Assembly (NCBI RefSeq): GCF_020622265.1
Contig: NZ_JACNMQ010000001.1
Location: 992,001-1,056,000 of the forward strand
Source: Halomonas sp. M20
Lineage (GTDB): Bacteria; Pseudomonadota; Gammaproteobacteria; Pseudomonadales; Halomonadaceae
DNA length: 64,000 bases
Direction: 5' to 3'
Under the pieces are notes generated by a model that was not told the DNA's origin, made no database searches, and saw nothing but the letters and a program-made list of their open reading frames with translations. Positions 1 to 8,993 of the stretch are shown piece after piece. The position numbers were made by a program, and so were the translations under genes. Position 1 is the stretch's first letter, and each line of letters begins with the position of its first letter.

Positions 1-256
1 AAGGAATGTTGCGAAACAGATCGATGGTGAAGTGGGTGATCAATTGGATCAGCCAGGGGCCGGCCAGTACCAGCGCGCCGAATACGCCAAGTATCTTGGG
101 TATGAAGGACAGGGTCATTTCGTTGATCTGGGTGGCGGCCTGAAAAAGGCTCACCAGTAGACCGATGAACAGCGCTGTGAGCAGCAGCGGGGCGGCCAGG
201 AACAATGTGACCTTCATGCCCTGGTAGGCCGTACTCATTACCATTTCCGGTGTCAT
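1..256 (-). CDS. fliQ: Flagellar export apparatus protein FliQ (partial, 3' end off the left edge)
   Basis: Small inner-membrane protein of the flagellar type III export gate, where FliP, FliQ and FliR form the channel. The reading frame starts MTPEMVMSTAYQGMK and shows two hydrophobic helices, about residues 16-40 and 50-75, joined by a short polar turn (QAATQINEMTLSF) typical of FliQ. About 85 codons are visible; the family is about 89 residues, so only the last few are missing. It lies 37 bp after fliP on the same strand and is the last visible gene of the fliLMNOPQ run; fliR would be expected just outside the window. Confidence 0.93.
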   Translation of the reverse strand, partial: MTPEMVMSTAYQGMKVTLFLAAPLLLTALFIGLLVSLFQAATQINEMTLSFIPKILGVFGALVLAGPWLIQLITHFTIDLFRNIP

Positions 257-293
257 GCCGTGCCTCGCAAGCGGTGAATATCGAATAGAAACA

Positions 294-1067
294 TTAAATG
301 TAGAAACTCTCGGCCAGGGAGCCGATCAGCAGCTGCCAGCCATCCACCAGCACGAACAGCATCAGCTTGAAAGGCAGCGAGATGGTCGCCGGGGGCACCA
401 TCATCATCCCCAAGGCCATCAATACGCTCGCCACCACCAGATCGATGATCAAAAACGGTATGAAGATGGTGAAGCCGATCTGAAACGCGGTCTTGAGCTC
501 GCTGGTGACGAAGGCGGGCAATAGCACCCGCATGGGGACGTCCTCAGGGCCCTGAAAGGTGCCAGCATCTGCCAAGCGTGCAAACAGGGCGATATCCGGC
601 TCCCGGGTCTGACCCATCATGAATTCCCGAAACGGCTCGCTACCCAGGCGCAGAAACTCATCGAAGTTGATCTGATCGGCGGAGAAGGGCAGCCAGGCAA
701 TTTCGTACACCTGATTGATGACCGGCGACATGACGAAGAAGGTCAGAAATAGCGCCAGCCCGAGCAACACTTGATTGGGGGGCGCGGATTGGGTGCCCAT
801 GGCGGTGCGAAGCAGGCCCAGCACGATGATGATGCGGGTGAAACCGGTCATCATCAGCAGAAGTGCCGGCAGAAAAGCCATGGAACTGAGCAGCAACAGC
901 GTCTGCAGACTCAGTGACCATTGTTGACCGCCATCCGCCAGGGGCTGGCTGATCATGCCGGGAATGGAAGCCTGGGCCCAGCTTTGCTCGGGCCAGACAA
1001 GGGCCAGGGCGATGAACATCGGTAGCGCGAGCAGGCGTGGAAGTAGCAGCACTGGAGTGAACTTCAT
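294..1067 (-). CDS. fliP: Flagellar export gate protein FliP
   Basis: Core protein of the flagellar type III export channel in the inner membrane. The 257-residue product has a cleavable-type signal peptide (about residues 1-31, ending WAQA), as FliP proteins do. After that come hydrophobic helices near 54-80 and 95-120, a soluble loop with the family motif [14 protein letters not shown], and two further helices near 190-250 ending with [21 protein letters not shown]. Length matches the family (about 245-255). The start overlaps the end of fliO by 4 bp, so translation is probably coupled. Confidence 0.97.
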   Translation of the reverse strand: MKFTPVLLLPRLLALPMFIALALVWPEQSWAQASIPGMISQPLADGGQQWSLSLQTLLLLSSMAFLPALLLMMTGFTRIIIVLGLLRTAMGTQSAPPNQVLLGLALFLTFFVMSPVINQVYEIAWLPFSADQINFDEFLRLGSEPFREFMMGQTREPDIALFARLADAGTFQGPEDVPMRVLLPAFVTSELKTAFQIGFTIFIPFLIIDLVVASVLMALGMMMVPPATISLPFKLMLFVLVDGWQLLIGSLAESFYI

Positions 1068-1549
1068 GCATCACCCCCGGGCTTGCGATCTTGGCTGCTG
1101 AAACGCTCCTTGGTGTTATGACGCAGCGCAGATGCAAAACGGGTGGCGAAGCCGTCGCTGCCTTGTGCAGCGGTCGATGGCGCTGACGCGTTTGCGATCT
1201 CTTCCTCCGGTGCGGGCATTTCATGTAGATGCGTGATCTGGCCGCCCCCGACGCCAAGCACCAGCCAGGTACCTTTTACATCGACGATGACCACTCGCTC
1301 ACGCTGACCCACGGCGGTACTGGCGACCATTTTCAGATGCTGGCCGCTGCCTTTGCGCCCGGGCCCCACACGCTTGAGAAATGCGCTGCAGAGCAGGATG
1401 ATGCCGATGACCACTGCCAGCGCCAAGGCCGTTTTGCCCAGGGTCGCCAGGCCGATCAACGCATCGCTCTGGGCGCCGCTGACCGACTCCGCGACGCCCT
1501 GGGTCGCACTAGAGAAGCTCGCGCTGGAAGAAGAGGAAGTCTGACTCAT
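1064..1549 (-). CDS. fliO: Flagellar biosynthesis protein FliO
   Basis: FliO helps assemble the FliP ring of the export gate. The 161-residue protein has one transmembrane helix (about residues 36-59, [20 protein letters not shown]). The following cytoplasmic domain carries the FliO pattern [22 protein letters not shown], then a polar tail. The N-terminus is Ser-rich. It overlaps fliN upstream and fliP downstream by 4 bp each (ATGA), which fits one fliLMNOPQ transcript. Confidence 0.93.
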   Translation of the reverse strand: MSQTSSSSSASFSSATQGVAESVSGAQSDALIGLATLGKTALALAVVIGIILLCSAFLKRVGPGRKGSGQHLKMVASTAVGQRERVVIVDVKGTWLVLGVGGGQITHLHEMPAPEEEIANASAPSTAAQGSDGFATRFASALRHNTKERFSSQDRKPGGDA

Positions 1550-2157
1550 CGATTGAGCTTCTGTACTCGTTCTGAAGGGGTGACGATCTCGGTGATCCGA
1601 ATGCCGTACTTGTCATCCACCACCACGACTTCGCCCTGGGCGATCAGATAGCCGTTGATCAGGATATCCATGGGCTCTCCCGCTAGGCCGTCGAGTTCGA
1701 TTACCGAACCTTGGGCCAGTTCAAGCAGCTGCTTGATGGTGATGCGAGTGCGGCCCAGCTCTACGGTCATCTTGACCGGGATGTCCATGATCATTTCCAG
1801 ATCCCGTGCGGCACCGCTTTCAAACCCACTATTCAGTGGCTTGAACACCTGGTCGCCGGCGGCGGTGGCCGGTGCGGTAGCGTTGCCGCTCGCAGGCGTA
1901 TCGAACTCGTCCTCCGGCTCGGCTTCCGCCTGTTCGGCGAAGGCTGCCGCCCAGGGATCATCTTCGTCCGCGGCGGCGTCGCTGCCGGACTCTTCATCGG
2001 CACTGGCATTTTCCTGCTCTGCCATGGCATCGGCCCAAGGATCGTCAGCGCCCCCTTGTTCGAGGTCGTTCTGGTCGGAGCTTTCTGAACCGGGGCTCTC
2101 TAAATTGGAGCTGTCTAAATCAGAGCTGTTCTGGTCGGGGTTTTTGGGGTCAGTCAT
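1546..2157 (-). CDS. fliN: Flagellar motor switch protein FliN
   Basis: C-ring protein that, with FliM and FliG, sets rotation direction and docks export cargo (FliH). The C-terminal 85 residues are a clear SpoA/FliN domain (MIMDIPVKMTVELGRTRITI ... GEVVVVDDKYGIRITEIV). The first 110 or so residues are a low-complexity acidic, Ser/Ala-rich stretch with DDPWA repeats, so the protein (203 aa) is longer than enteric FliN (137 aa). Such an acidic leader is not rare in this group and is probably disordered. The gene overlaps fliM by 8 bp and fliO by 4 bp. Confidence 0.96.
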   Translation of the reverse strand: MTDPKNPDQNSSDLDSSNLESPGSESSDQNDLEQGGADDPWADAMAEQENASADEESGSDAAADEDDPWAAAFAEQAEAEPEDEFDTPASGNATAPATAAGDQVFKPLNSGFESGAARDLEMIMDIPVKMTVELGRTRITIKQLLELAQGSVIELDGLAGEPMDILINGYLIAQGEVVVVDDKYGIRITEIVTPSERVQKLNR

Positions 2158-3190
2158 TGTCGGTTTCCTTGGTGCCTGGCGTCAGACCGAGGGCGAACTT
2201 GTTGGTTTGGGCGACATGGTCGATCAGCTGGCGTACGCGTAGCGCGCGCTGGCCACTCTGACTACCGAATTCACAGTTCATGACCGGTACGCCATCGACG
2301 CGGGCCGGCACGATATCGGGAAGCTCGATAGGCAGGACATCGCCCATCTTCAGCGACATGACCTGGCTGATGCTGGCGTCGACCTCCACGAAATCCGCGA
2401 TCAGCTCGACCTGGGAGTGCTTGATTTCACCGGCCATACGCTGGCCCCACTGGCGATCTTCATCTGCGTTGTTGTCGGTGAGCGGGCCGGAAAGGCGCTC
2501 GCGCATCGGTTCGATCATCGAGTAGGGCATACAGATCTGGAATTCGCTGGCAAGGCTGCCAACTTCCAGATGGAAGGTGCTGGTCACCACGACTTCGTTG
2601 GGTGAGCTTGTGATATTGGCAAAGCGTACCTGCATCTCCGAGCGCACGTAGTCGATTTCCAGCGGGAACACCGATTTCCAGGCGTCCTGATAGGAGTCGA
2701 TGGCCAGATGCAGCAAGCGCTGAATGATGCGCTGCTCGGTATGGGTGAATTCCCGACCTTCGGATTTGGTCAGAAAACGCCCGTCGCCACCGAACAGATT
2801 GTCCACCACCATGAACACCAGGTTAGGGGGAAATACCACCAACGCGGTGCCCCTGAGCGGTTTCATGGTGATCAGGTTGACGTTGGTAGGCACCGGCAAA
2901 TGCCGCGAAAAATCGCTGTAGCTCTGATAGCGAACACTTTCCACGGTGATATCGGCGCTGCGTCGCAGGAGGTTGAAAAGACTCATGCGGAACTGACGAG
3001 CAAAACGCTCGTTAATGATATCCAGCGCATGCAGGCGCTCGCGGATGATGCGGTGTTGAGTCGCGGGATTGTAGGGGCGAATACGCGGTGCCGTCGATGA
3101 ATCGCCACCATCGCCGGCTTCTTCTTCGCCGCTGACGCCCTTGAGAAGGGCGTCTATCTCATCCTGCGAAAGCAGATCGTCTTGAGACAT
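2150..3190 (-). CDS. fliM: Flagellar motor switch protein FliM
   Basis: C-ring protein that receives CheY-P. I chose the start giving MSQDDLLSQDEIDALLKG because this is the conserved N-terminal CheY-binding peptide of FliM; the frame is open further upstream but that part overlaps fliL. The 346-residue protein then has the CheC-like middle domain (with PLRGTALVVFPPNLVFMVVDNLFGG) and a C-terminal SpoA domain that meets FliN. Length agrees with the family (about 334). It lies 7 bp after fliL and overlaps fliN. Confidence 0.97.
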   Translation of the reverse strand: MSQDDLLSQDEIDALLKGVSGEEEAGDGGDSSTAPRIRPYNPATQHRIIRERLHALDIINERFARQFRMSLFNLLRRSADITVESVRYQSYSDFSRHLPVPTNVNLITMKPLRGTALVVFPPNLVFMVVDNLFGGDGRFLTKSEGREFTHTEQRIIQRLLHLAIDSYQDAWKSVFPLEIDYVRSEMQVRFANITSSPNEVVVTSTFHLEVGSLASEFQICMPYSMIEPMRERLSGPLTDNNADEDRQWGQRMAGEIKHSQVELIADFVEVDASISQVMSLKMGDVLPIELPDIVPARVDGVPVMNCEFGSQSGQRALRVRQLIDHVAQTNKFALGLTPGTKETDND

Positions 3191-3197
3191 GGTGTCC

Positions 3198-3686
3198 CTA
3201 TTGCACGATGAAGTCGGTGTAGAGCACGTCGGCGATCGCAAGATCCGGCTGGGGATCGCTGAACGGCTCATCGAATAGTGTCAAGATCTTGTCGGCCAGC
3301 GCTTCCTTGCCTTCAGGGCGAGTCAGCTCTTCTGCATACTGGTCGGAAAGCAGCAGCAGAAGCCGGCTGCGAAGCTGGGGCATGTTCTGTGCGATCAGAG
3401 AAGCGGTCTCTTCGTTATTCACCTTGAAAGACAGGCCGATGTAGAGAAGACGCTGCTCGTAGTTTTCGCTTTGTACATTGACCGTGAACGGCGGGACGGT
3501 CGCGAAGATCGGAGCCGCTGCAACGATTGCTTTCGCTTCTGGCACGCTATCATCTGCGTTTACCGGTTTGTTCAAATCCAGCAGGTAATACACGCCGGCA
3601 GAGCTTGCCATCGAGATCGCTATGATCACGATACCGAGGAGCCACCAGGGCTTCCCGCCTTTTTTCTCAGACTGATTCTTGGCCAT
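3198..3686 (-). CDS. fliL: Flagellar basal body-associated protein FliL
   Basis: Inner-membrane protein near the stators that supports torque. The 162-residue product has a short basic N-terminus, one transmembrane helix (about residues 14-36) and a periplasmic domain with the FliL signatures VNVQSENYEQRLLYIGLSF and RSRLLLLLSDQYAEELTRPEGKEALADKI. It ends FDEPF...VLYTDFIVQ, as FliL proteins do. It is the first gene of the fliLMNOPQ cluster, after a 186-bp gap from fliK that holds a terminator-like stem and a possible sigma-28 promoter. Confidence 0.95.
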   Translation of the reverse strand: MAKNQSEKKGGKPWWLLGIVIIAISMASSAGVYYLLDLNKPVNADDSVPEAKAIVAAAPIFATVPPFTVNVQSENYEQRLLYIGLSFKVNNEETASLIAQNMPQLRSRLLLLLSDQYAEELTRPEGKEALADKILTLFDEPFSDPQPDLAIADVLYTDFIVQ

Positions 3687-3813
3687 TGTGTGTGTTCGCC
3701 GTCGTTGATCGATGATTGCAAGAGGATTATGGCGGCAGCGGATCGTTTGATATGGATGGAAAAGGCCGCCGATAGGTACTCAACTCAAGGTTTTGAGCTG
3801 ACGCTCCACTCGT

Positions 3814-3840
3814 GTATCGGCAAAACGCCCGGATCGTTGA
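3814..3840 (-). promoter_or_regulatory. Possible sigma-28 (FliA) promoter for the fliL operon
   Basis: On the minus strand: -35 TCAACGAT (3833-3840), an 11-bp spacer, and -10 GCCGATAC (3814-3821). The -10 fits the FliA consensus GCCGATAA at 7 of 8 positions and the spacing is exact; the -35 is weak against TAAAGTTT. It lies about 128 bp before fliL and overlaps the stem-loop that could end the fliK transcript. Enteric fliL operons also carry a FliA-dependent promoter, which supports the reading. Confidence 0.45.
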
Positions 3841-3855
3841 GCACGAACCGGGCGT
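3822..3855 (-). terminator. Probable intrinsic terminator after fliK
   Basis: Inverted repeat ACGCCCGG (3825-3832) / CCGGGCGT (3848-3855). Read on the minus strand, the stem is followed at once by TTTT. It sits 18 bp past the fliK stop codon, so it may separate the fliF-K and fliL-Q transcripts, at least in part. Confidence 0.5.
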
Positions 3856-3872
3856 AGAGTGAAGAAAAGGTC

Positions 3873-5243
3873 CTAGGCGTAGAGGTTGACTCGCCCATCC
3901 ATCTCGATGCTTTGCGGTGTCACGACCAACGACTCCGCATCATCGCTAGCGCCGGCTCCTGCGGAAGAATCCGCAAGCAGGGCGTCTCCACGCTCACCGG
4001 TTTGATCGCCTTCGCGCTGCTGATTCTGCTGACCGACCATGGCTTCGCCAAGCTGGATGCCGTTTTCTGCCAGGGCCTCACGTAGCTGCGGGATGGCCTG
4101 CTCGATAGCCGCGCGCACATGCGGGTTGGCAGAGGTGAACTGCGCCTGAGCCAGCTGGTCATCCATCTTCAAACTGATGCTTACCGGTCCCAGGTCCGCC
4201 GGATGCAGGTAAAGTTCGACACGTTGATTGCCACGCTGATGCATCGATACCAACTGCTGTCCAAGCCCTTGTTGCCACTGGGCGGAGGCCAGCGGTGCGC
4301 TGAGGGTCGCTTGGGTGATGCCTTGAGCCTGTCCGGTAACCTGGGAAGATGCCCCCGTCGTACCCGCCCCCGCTGCCAGCGCTCCTTGACCGGCGAGTGT
4401 TTCCGCACCGCCGCGACCGTTCAGGGCGCCATCGCCGCCAGCCATCGCATCAATGAAGGAGCCGGGAGTGCCGAGATTGCCGAAAGTACCGTTCTGCTGA
4501 GCGACAGTCATATTCTCGGCACTCAGCGTGTTCGCCTGGGCGAGGGCGCCAGGCTGTCCTTGGGCCGTTAACGCCTGATGCCGCAGGGTGCCGCTGTCGA
4601 CCAAACGTGTCGAAGCTGCCTTATCGCCAAGTTTATCCAGCGGCGCCAGGGCTTGATCGCCTTGCGTGGCGGCCATCAGGGCCGCAGGCTGCTGGCCCTG
4701 GGTTTGCTGAGTCGTGGCATCACCGCGCTGGGCTTGAGCAATGAGTTCCAGGCGCTGGCGAATGGCATCGAGTCCGGACGCCGCGCCCTGGGTCTGTGCA
4801 ATGGCGACGTCGGCCTGGCGAACCTGGACGCTACTCAGCAAGGCGCCGGCCGGTACTTGGCTGTCATTTCCTGCCAGCATGGCGATCTGCTGGGCCAAAG
4901 GCGTCATTTCCGCTGGCATCTGAGTCGCATCAGCCAAGCCGTCCAGTAACGATGCCTCATCATCCGAGAGCTCGATGCCGGCGTCGAGTTTGTCCAGCAG
5001 CTTGTCGAGTGAGGTTTTGCCGTTTGCGCCAAGAAGCTCTTTCCCGGCGGCACCGCCAGAGACAATCGCGGATGAAGGCTCCCTGGTGGCATTCGTCTCG
5101 ACAGAGGACTTGGCGTTCTGGCCGGCTTTTTGATAAAGCTGCGCGAACTTGTCGCCAACATCGGACTCGCCCTTGGCATTCTGGCCCAGAGCAGAGGCTG
5201 GTTGTGACGCCCCCTTGGATGCTAGCAGTTGTGAAATTTCCAT
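3873..5243 (-). CDS. fliK: Flagellar hook-length control protein FliK
   Basis: Secreted molecular ruler that stops hook export by acting on FlhB. The 456-residue protein is Gln/Ala-rich and of low complexity for its first 310 residues. It then has a C-terminal Flg_hook domain: WQQGLGQQLVSMHQRGNQRV, ELYLHPADLGPVSISLKMDD, and the conserved LREALAENGIQLGEAMV. It is placed as in other gammaproteobacteria, between fliJ and fliL. A second FliK-like gene lies at 35742-37022; this one is the canonical copy by position and by its intact LHPADLG motif. Confidence 0.93.
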   Translation of the reverse strand: MEISQLLASKGASQPASALGQNAKGESDVGDKFAQLYQKAGQNAKSSVETNATREPSSAIVSGGAAGKELLGANGKTSLDKLLDKLDAGIELSDDEASLLDGLADATQMPAEMTPLAQQIAMLAGNDSQVPAGALLSSVQVRQADVAIAQTQGAASGLDAIRQRLELIAQAQRGDATTQQTQGQQPAALMAATQGDQALAPLDKLGDKAASTRLVDSGTLRHQALTAQGQPGALAQANTLSAENMTVAQQNGTFGNLGTPGSFIDAMAGGDGALNGRGGAETLAGQGALAAGAGTTGASSQVTGQAQGITQATLSAPLASAQWQQGLGQQLVSMHQRGNQRVELYLHPADLGPVSISLKMDDQLAQAQFTSANPHVRAAIEQAIPQLREALAENGIQLGEAMVGQQNQQREGDQTGERGDALLADSSAGAGASDDAESLVVTPQSIEMDGRVNLYA

Positions 5244-5279
5244 AGAAGCAAGGTCTCCCCTTGGTGGGTAGAATCAGAA

Positions 5280-5750
5280 TTAGTGGCTGGAACCAGAGTG
5301 ATCTTGTTGGGCCTGACGCCGAATGCGCATGCCGGCACTCATTTCATCTGCCATGCGCTGTTCACGACGCGTTGTGCGCTGATGTTCGGCAGTGTTGCGG
5401 CGATCCACCAAGGTGTCGTAGGCGGAGAGTCGTTGCTGCTCCTGTTGCCAACGCAGCTGCCCCTGGGCTAGCTGCGACTCGTGTGTCGAGAGGGCGTGCC
5501 GCGAGCCGGCGATCGCATCGTCCAGGGAGCGCAGGAACTGTTGGTAATTGCTCCAGCTGGCAGGGCCAATGCCGGACTCCATGGAGGTCTGCAGCTTCTG
5601 ACGATACTCATGGCGATACTGCAAGAGCGTATCGAGCTGAGCCTTGGATTCTTGTTGGGCACGACGCAGACCACTGAGCTCGATCCCGGCATTATCCCGG
5701 GAATCCCGAGCGAGAGTGATCAAGGTGTCAAGCGGTGTGGATGTCGCCAT
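5280..5750 (-). CDS. fliJ: Flagellar export protein FliJ
   Basis: Soluble coiled-coil protein of the flagellar export ATPase complex; it inserts in the FliI hexamer and escorts chaperones. The 156-residue product is almost entirely helical and charged, with a FliJ-type pattern (LDTLLQYRHEYRQKLQ). Length is close to enteric FliJ (147). It lies 84 bp after fliI and 36 bp before fliK, all on the same strand. Confidence 0.9.
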   Translation of the reverse strand: MATSTPLDTLITLARDSRDNAGIELSGLRRAQQESKAQLDTLLQYRHEYRQKLQTSMESGIGPASWSNYQQFLRSLDDAIAGSRHALSTHESQLAQGQLRWQQEQQRLSAYDTLVDRRNTAEHQRTTRREQRMADEMSAGMRIRRQAQQDHSGSSH

Positions 5751-5834
5751 GTGTCTCTTCCTTCTCTATAAATTCGTTCTTCAAGCGGCTTGCGTTTCGA
5801 GATGCTTTACGCTTGAAGGTATCGATGACAGTCA

Positions 5835-7271
5835 TCAAACCGGCAGCAGAAGATCGAGCGCATGGTGCGTCTGTGGTATATCGGCACGCTCATCGATTCT
5901 CTGCTGTAGAAACTGCTCCAACTTGGGTTGCATCATCACCGCCTGATCGAGCTGAGGATCGTGACCCGGCGTATAGGCGCCGACGCTGATCAAATCCTGA
6001 TTGCGCTGATAGCGGGACATCATTTGCTTGAAACGCTGGGATTGGCGCTGCTGTTCGTTGCTGACGATGGCGGTCATGGCGCGGCTGATCGAGGCTTCGA
6101 TATCGATGGCCGGGTAGTGGCCGCTTTCCGCCAGTGAGCGAGATAGCACGATATGGCCATCGAGAATCGCCCGGGCGGAGTCTGCAATCGGGTCCTGCTG
6201 ATCGTCGCCTTCCGTGAGTACCGTATAAAAGGCAGTAATAGAGCCGCCGCCCTTCACGCCGTTGCCAGCGCGCTCCACCAGGCCGGGGAGCTTGGCGAAC
6301 ACGGAGGGTGGATAACCCTTGGTCGCCGGCGGCTCGCCAATGGCCAGTGCGATCTCCCGCTGAGCCATGGCGTAGCGGGTCAGCGAATCCATGATCAGCA
6401 GCACATCCTGGCCCGCGTCACGAAAACCTTCCGCCAGCCGGGTGGCGTAGGCTGCCCCTTGCAGGCGCTGCAACGGTGAAGTGTCCGCCGGAGCGGCGAC
6501 CACCACGGCCCGTCGGCGCCCCTCGGCGCCTAAAATATTGTTGATGAAATCCTGTACTTCCCGGCCACGTTCGCCGATCAGTCCGACCACGATCACATCC
6601 GCCTTGGTGTAGCGGGCCATCATTCCAAGCAGCACCGATTTACCCACCCCGGAGCCTGCGAACAGGCCCATGCGCTGGCCCCGGCCGACACTCAAGAGCC
6701 CATTGATGGCGCGAATGCCCACGTCTATTTGTGTCTCGATGGGGGCGCGATCCATAGGGTTGAGTGGCGTAGCTGCCAAGGGGGAATGGGGCGCATCTGT
6801 CAGCGGTTCCAGCCCATCCAACGGCCTACCGTTGCCATCCACCACGCGACCCAGCAGGCTTTCACCCAAGGGGAAGCGCCGGGCACTGCTGTCCGGACCG
6901 CCTTCCCCAAGGGGAAATACCCGAGCGCCGGGAAGCAGACCGCTGATCTCTTCCAGTGGCATCAGAAACAGCTTTTCCCCGGAGAAACCGACGACCTCCG
7001 CTTCCGCAAAGCGCTCATTGTTCGATAGCGTGGAAGCGGGTGTTGAAGCAGATGCCGCGGCTGACTTTAAAGAAGGTGGTGAAATCTCGATACGACAGGC
7101 GCTACCCAAAGGCACCCGCAAGCCGATCGCTTCGAGCACCAGACCGGTAGCCCGCACGATACGACCGCTGGTGCGATAAGGGGGAATGGTCTGCACGCGA
7201 CTCTGAACGCCGTTGAGGGCATTCTGCCAATGGCGCTGATGGATGTTGTCTGGCTCCGCGACGACGCTCAT
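5835..7271 (-). CDS. fliI: Flagellum-specific ATPase FliI
   Basis: F1-like ATPase that energises flagellar export. The 478-residue protein has a Walker A at residues 204-212 (AGSGVGKS, Lys211), the family segment [14 protein letters not shown], and a Walker B-like stretch [18 protein letters not shown]-terminal motifs include [24 protein letters not shown] Ser/Ala-rich insert at about 64-86 makes it slightly longer than enteric FliI (457). Its start overlaps fliH by 4 bp. Confidence 0.98.
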   Translation of the reverse strand: MSVVAEPDNIHQRHWQNALNGVQSRVQTIPPYRTSGRIVRATGLVLEAIGLRVPLGSACRIEISPPSLKSAAASASTPASTLSNNERFAEAEVVGFSGEKLFLMPLEEISGLLPGARVFPLGEGGPDSSARRFPLGESLLGRVVDGNGRPLDGLEPLTDAPHSPLAATPLNPMDRAPIETQIDVGIRAINGLLSVGRGQRMGLFAGSGVGKSVLLGMMARYTKADVIVVGLIGERGREVQDFINNILGAEGRRRAVVVAAPADTSPLQRLQGAAYATRLAEGFRDAGQDVLLIMDSLTRYAMAQREIALAIGEPPATKGYPPSVFAKLPGLVERAGNGVKGGGSITAFYTVLTEGDDQQDPIADSARAILDGHIVLSRSLAESGHYPAIDIEASISRAMTAIVSNEQQRQSQRFKQMMSRYQRNQDLISVGAYTPGHDPQLDQAVMMQPKLEQFLQQRIDERADIPQTHHALDLLLPV

Positions 7272-8005
7272 GAGGCATCTCCTGTCGGGGCATCCTTGTT
7301 ATGTCGACGGCGCACCTTGCTGACGACCGTCTCCCAACGGGACTCGAAGGTGGCATCGAGTTCGCCGCTGGCACTGGTCGCTCGGCAACCGCCACGGGTA
7401 ATCGTATCGTCCGGCTGCAGCTGCCAGCCTGCCGCGTCGAACTCCACCCCCAGTTGCGCCTTGACCAGTAGCAGATCCGACGGATGCAACCATAGCCGTG
7501 GACGGCCGGAAAGCGCGGGTTCTACGTGCAGGAGTTCACGCACGATGGCAAGTATCTGTTCCGGCTTTTCTTCCAGTGCTTCACCGGCAAGCTGACGGCC
7601 AGTGGTCAAGGCGAGATCCGCCAGGTGCTCGGCGATATCGTCATCGAGGCTTGAAAGGGCGTCTTGAAACCGTTCTGCCAGCGCAAGCAGGGGAGCCAGT
7701 GTCTGTTCGATCTGGCGTTGCAGCTCCTGCTCGCCGGTCTGGCGACCTTCCTCGAGGCCTTGTTCGAAGCCATCTTGCTTGCCCTGTTCCAGGCCTTCCG
7801 CATAGGCGGCGTCGAATGCTTCCTTACGGGCACTCTTGCGTTCCGCGTCGAGTTCGGCACTGCGCCGCAGAGCTTGCTGGCGAATCGCGTTCTGGCGGGA
7901 GTGCTCCTGAGAAGCGTTGGCCTGCTGGGCCGTATCGAGCTCTTCCATCTGCCAGCGACGCCAATCGTCACTGTCCCGAGTAAGGGTAGCGGAGCGCTTA
8001 GACAT
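7268..8005 (-). CDS. fliH: Flagellar assembly protein FliH
   Basis: Negative regulator and stator of FliI, linking the ATPase to FliN at the C-ring. The 245-residue protein has a charged N-terminal region, a long coiled coil with glycine-spaced repeats ([20 protein letters not shown], the GxxxG-type segment typical of FliH), and a C-terminal globular domain. I chose the ATG giving MSKRSATL because GGTGGAG lies about 9 bp before it; an in-frame GTG 15 bp upstream is possible. It overlaps fliG by 8 bp and fliI by 4 bp. Confidence 0.94.
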   Translation of the reverse strand: MSKRSATLTRDSDDWRRWQMEELDTAQQANASQEHSRQNAIRQQALRRSAELDAERKSARKEAFDAAYAEGLEQGKQDGFEQGLEEGRQTGEQELQRQIEQTLAPLLALAERFQDALSSLDDDIAEHLADLALTTGRQLAGEALEEKPEQILAIVRELLHVEPALSGRPRLWLHPSDLLLVKAQLGVEFDAAGWQLQPDDTITRGGCRATSASGELDATFESRWETVVSKVRRRHNKDAPTGDAS

Positions 8006-8993
8006 AGCTGTCGTCTCCACCGCCTAGTACGATCTCGCCGTTTTCTGCCAGGCGTCGCACCACCAGCAGGATCGCTTTTTGCTCGTTCTCGACTTGAGAC
8101 ATGCGAACTGGACCGCGAGCTTCGAGATCCTCTGTCAGTAGCTGTGCCGCACGCTGGGACATGTTGGAAGTGAACTTCTCGAGCAATTCGCTGGGCGCGC
8201 CCTTGAGCGCCAACACCAGGGAGTTGTTGTCGATCTCCTTGAGGATGAGCTGAATGCCGCGATTGTCGAGGTCGATGATATTTTCGAACAGGAACATCTC
8301 GTCGATGATCTTCTGCGCCAGTTCTTCGCTGTGAGCACGCACGTTCTCGATGATGGCCTCTTCCTGTGCCGAACTCATCAGGTTGAGGATTTCCGCCGCG
8401 GTTCTTACGCCGCCCATCTTGCTGCGCTTGAGATTCTGGCCGTCGAGCATGCCGCCGAGCACTTCCGTCAGTTCCTGTAGGGCTGCGGGCTGAACACCGC
8501 TGAAAGTCGCGATACGCAAGATCACGTCGTTGCGCTGCTTCTCATTGAACAATTCCAGAATGTCCGAGGCTTGGTGACGTTCAAGATGCACCAGGATGGT
8601 GGCGATAATCTGTGGATGCTCGTCGCGGATCATTTCCGCCACTATGGGGGCTTCCATCAGGTTGAGAGAGTCAATACCCGAGCTAGTACCCTTGGCCTCA
8701 AGGATATCCTCGATCAGACTCGATGCACGCTCATTACCTAGCGCTTTGGTCAATACCGCGCGGATATGGTCGCTAGAATGCAGGTTGAGTGCGGCGAACT
8801 GCTCCGCCTCATCATGGAATTCTTCGAGTACCTGGCGCATCTCGTCATGAGAGATCTGGCTTAGCTGGGCCATCTCCATGCCCAGCTCTTCGACATCCTG
8901 GGCCGATAGATACTTAAATATTTCCGCGGCGCTGTCCTCATCCAGAGACAGCAGCAGGATAGCGCTGCGGCGCGTACCAGTCATCTTAGTCAT
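7998..8993 (-). CDS. fliG: Flagellar motor switch protein FliG
   Basis: Rotor protein that contacts MotA for torque. The 331-residue product matches family length. It shows the middle-domain EHPQ motif ([15 protein letters not shown]), the GGMLDG-type middle segment, the linker before a C-terminal domain with alternating charged residues ([23 protein letters not shown]), and the ending [24 protein letters not shown]. It lies between fliF (8-bp overlap) and fliH (8-bp overlap). Confidence 0.98.
   Translation of the reverse strand: MTKMTGTRRSAILLLSLDEDSAAEIFKYLSAQDVEELGMEMAQLSQISHDEMRQVLEEFHDEAEQFAALNLHSSDHIRAVLTKALGNERASSLIEDILEAKGTSSGIDSLNLMEAPIVAEMIRDEHPQIIATILVHLERHQASDILELFNEKQRNDVILRIATFSGVQPAALQELTEVLGGMLDGQNLKRSKMGGVRTAAEILNLMSSAQEEAIIENVRAHSEELAQKIIDEMFLFENIIDLDNRGIQLILKEIDNNSLVLALKGAPSELLEKFTSNMSQRAAQLLTEDLEARGPVRMSQVENEQKAILLVVRRLAENGEIVLGGGDDSYV

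Noticed and set aside
658-1257. A 199-residue frame on the minus strand in a different phase from fliP/fliO
   Set aside because: Overlaps two certain genes on the same strand in another frame; sequence is Arg/His-rich with no known motif.
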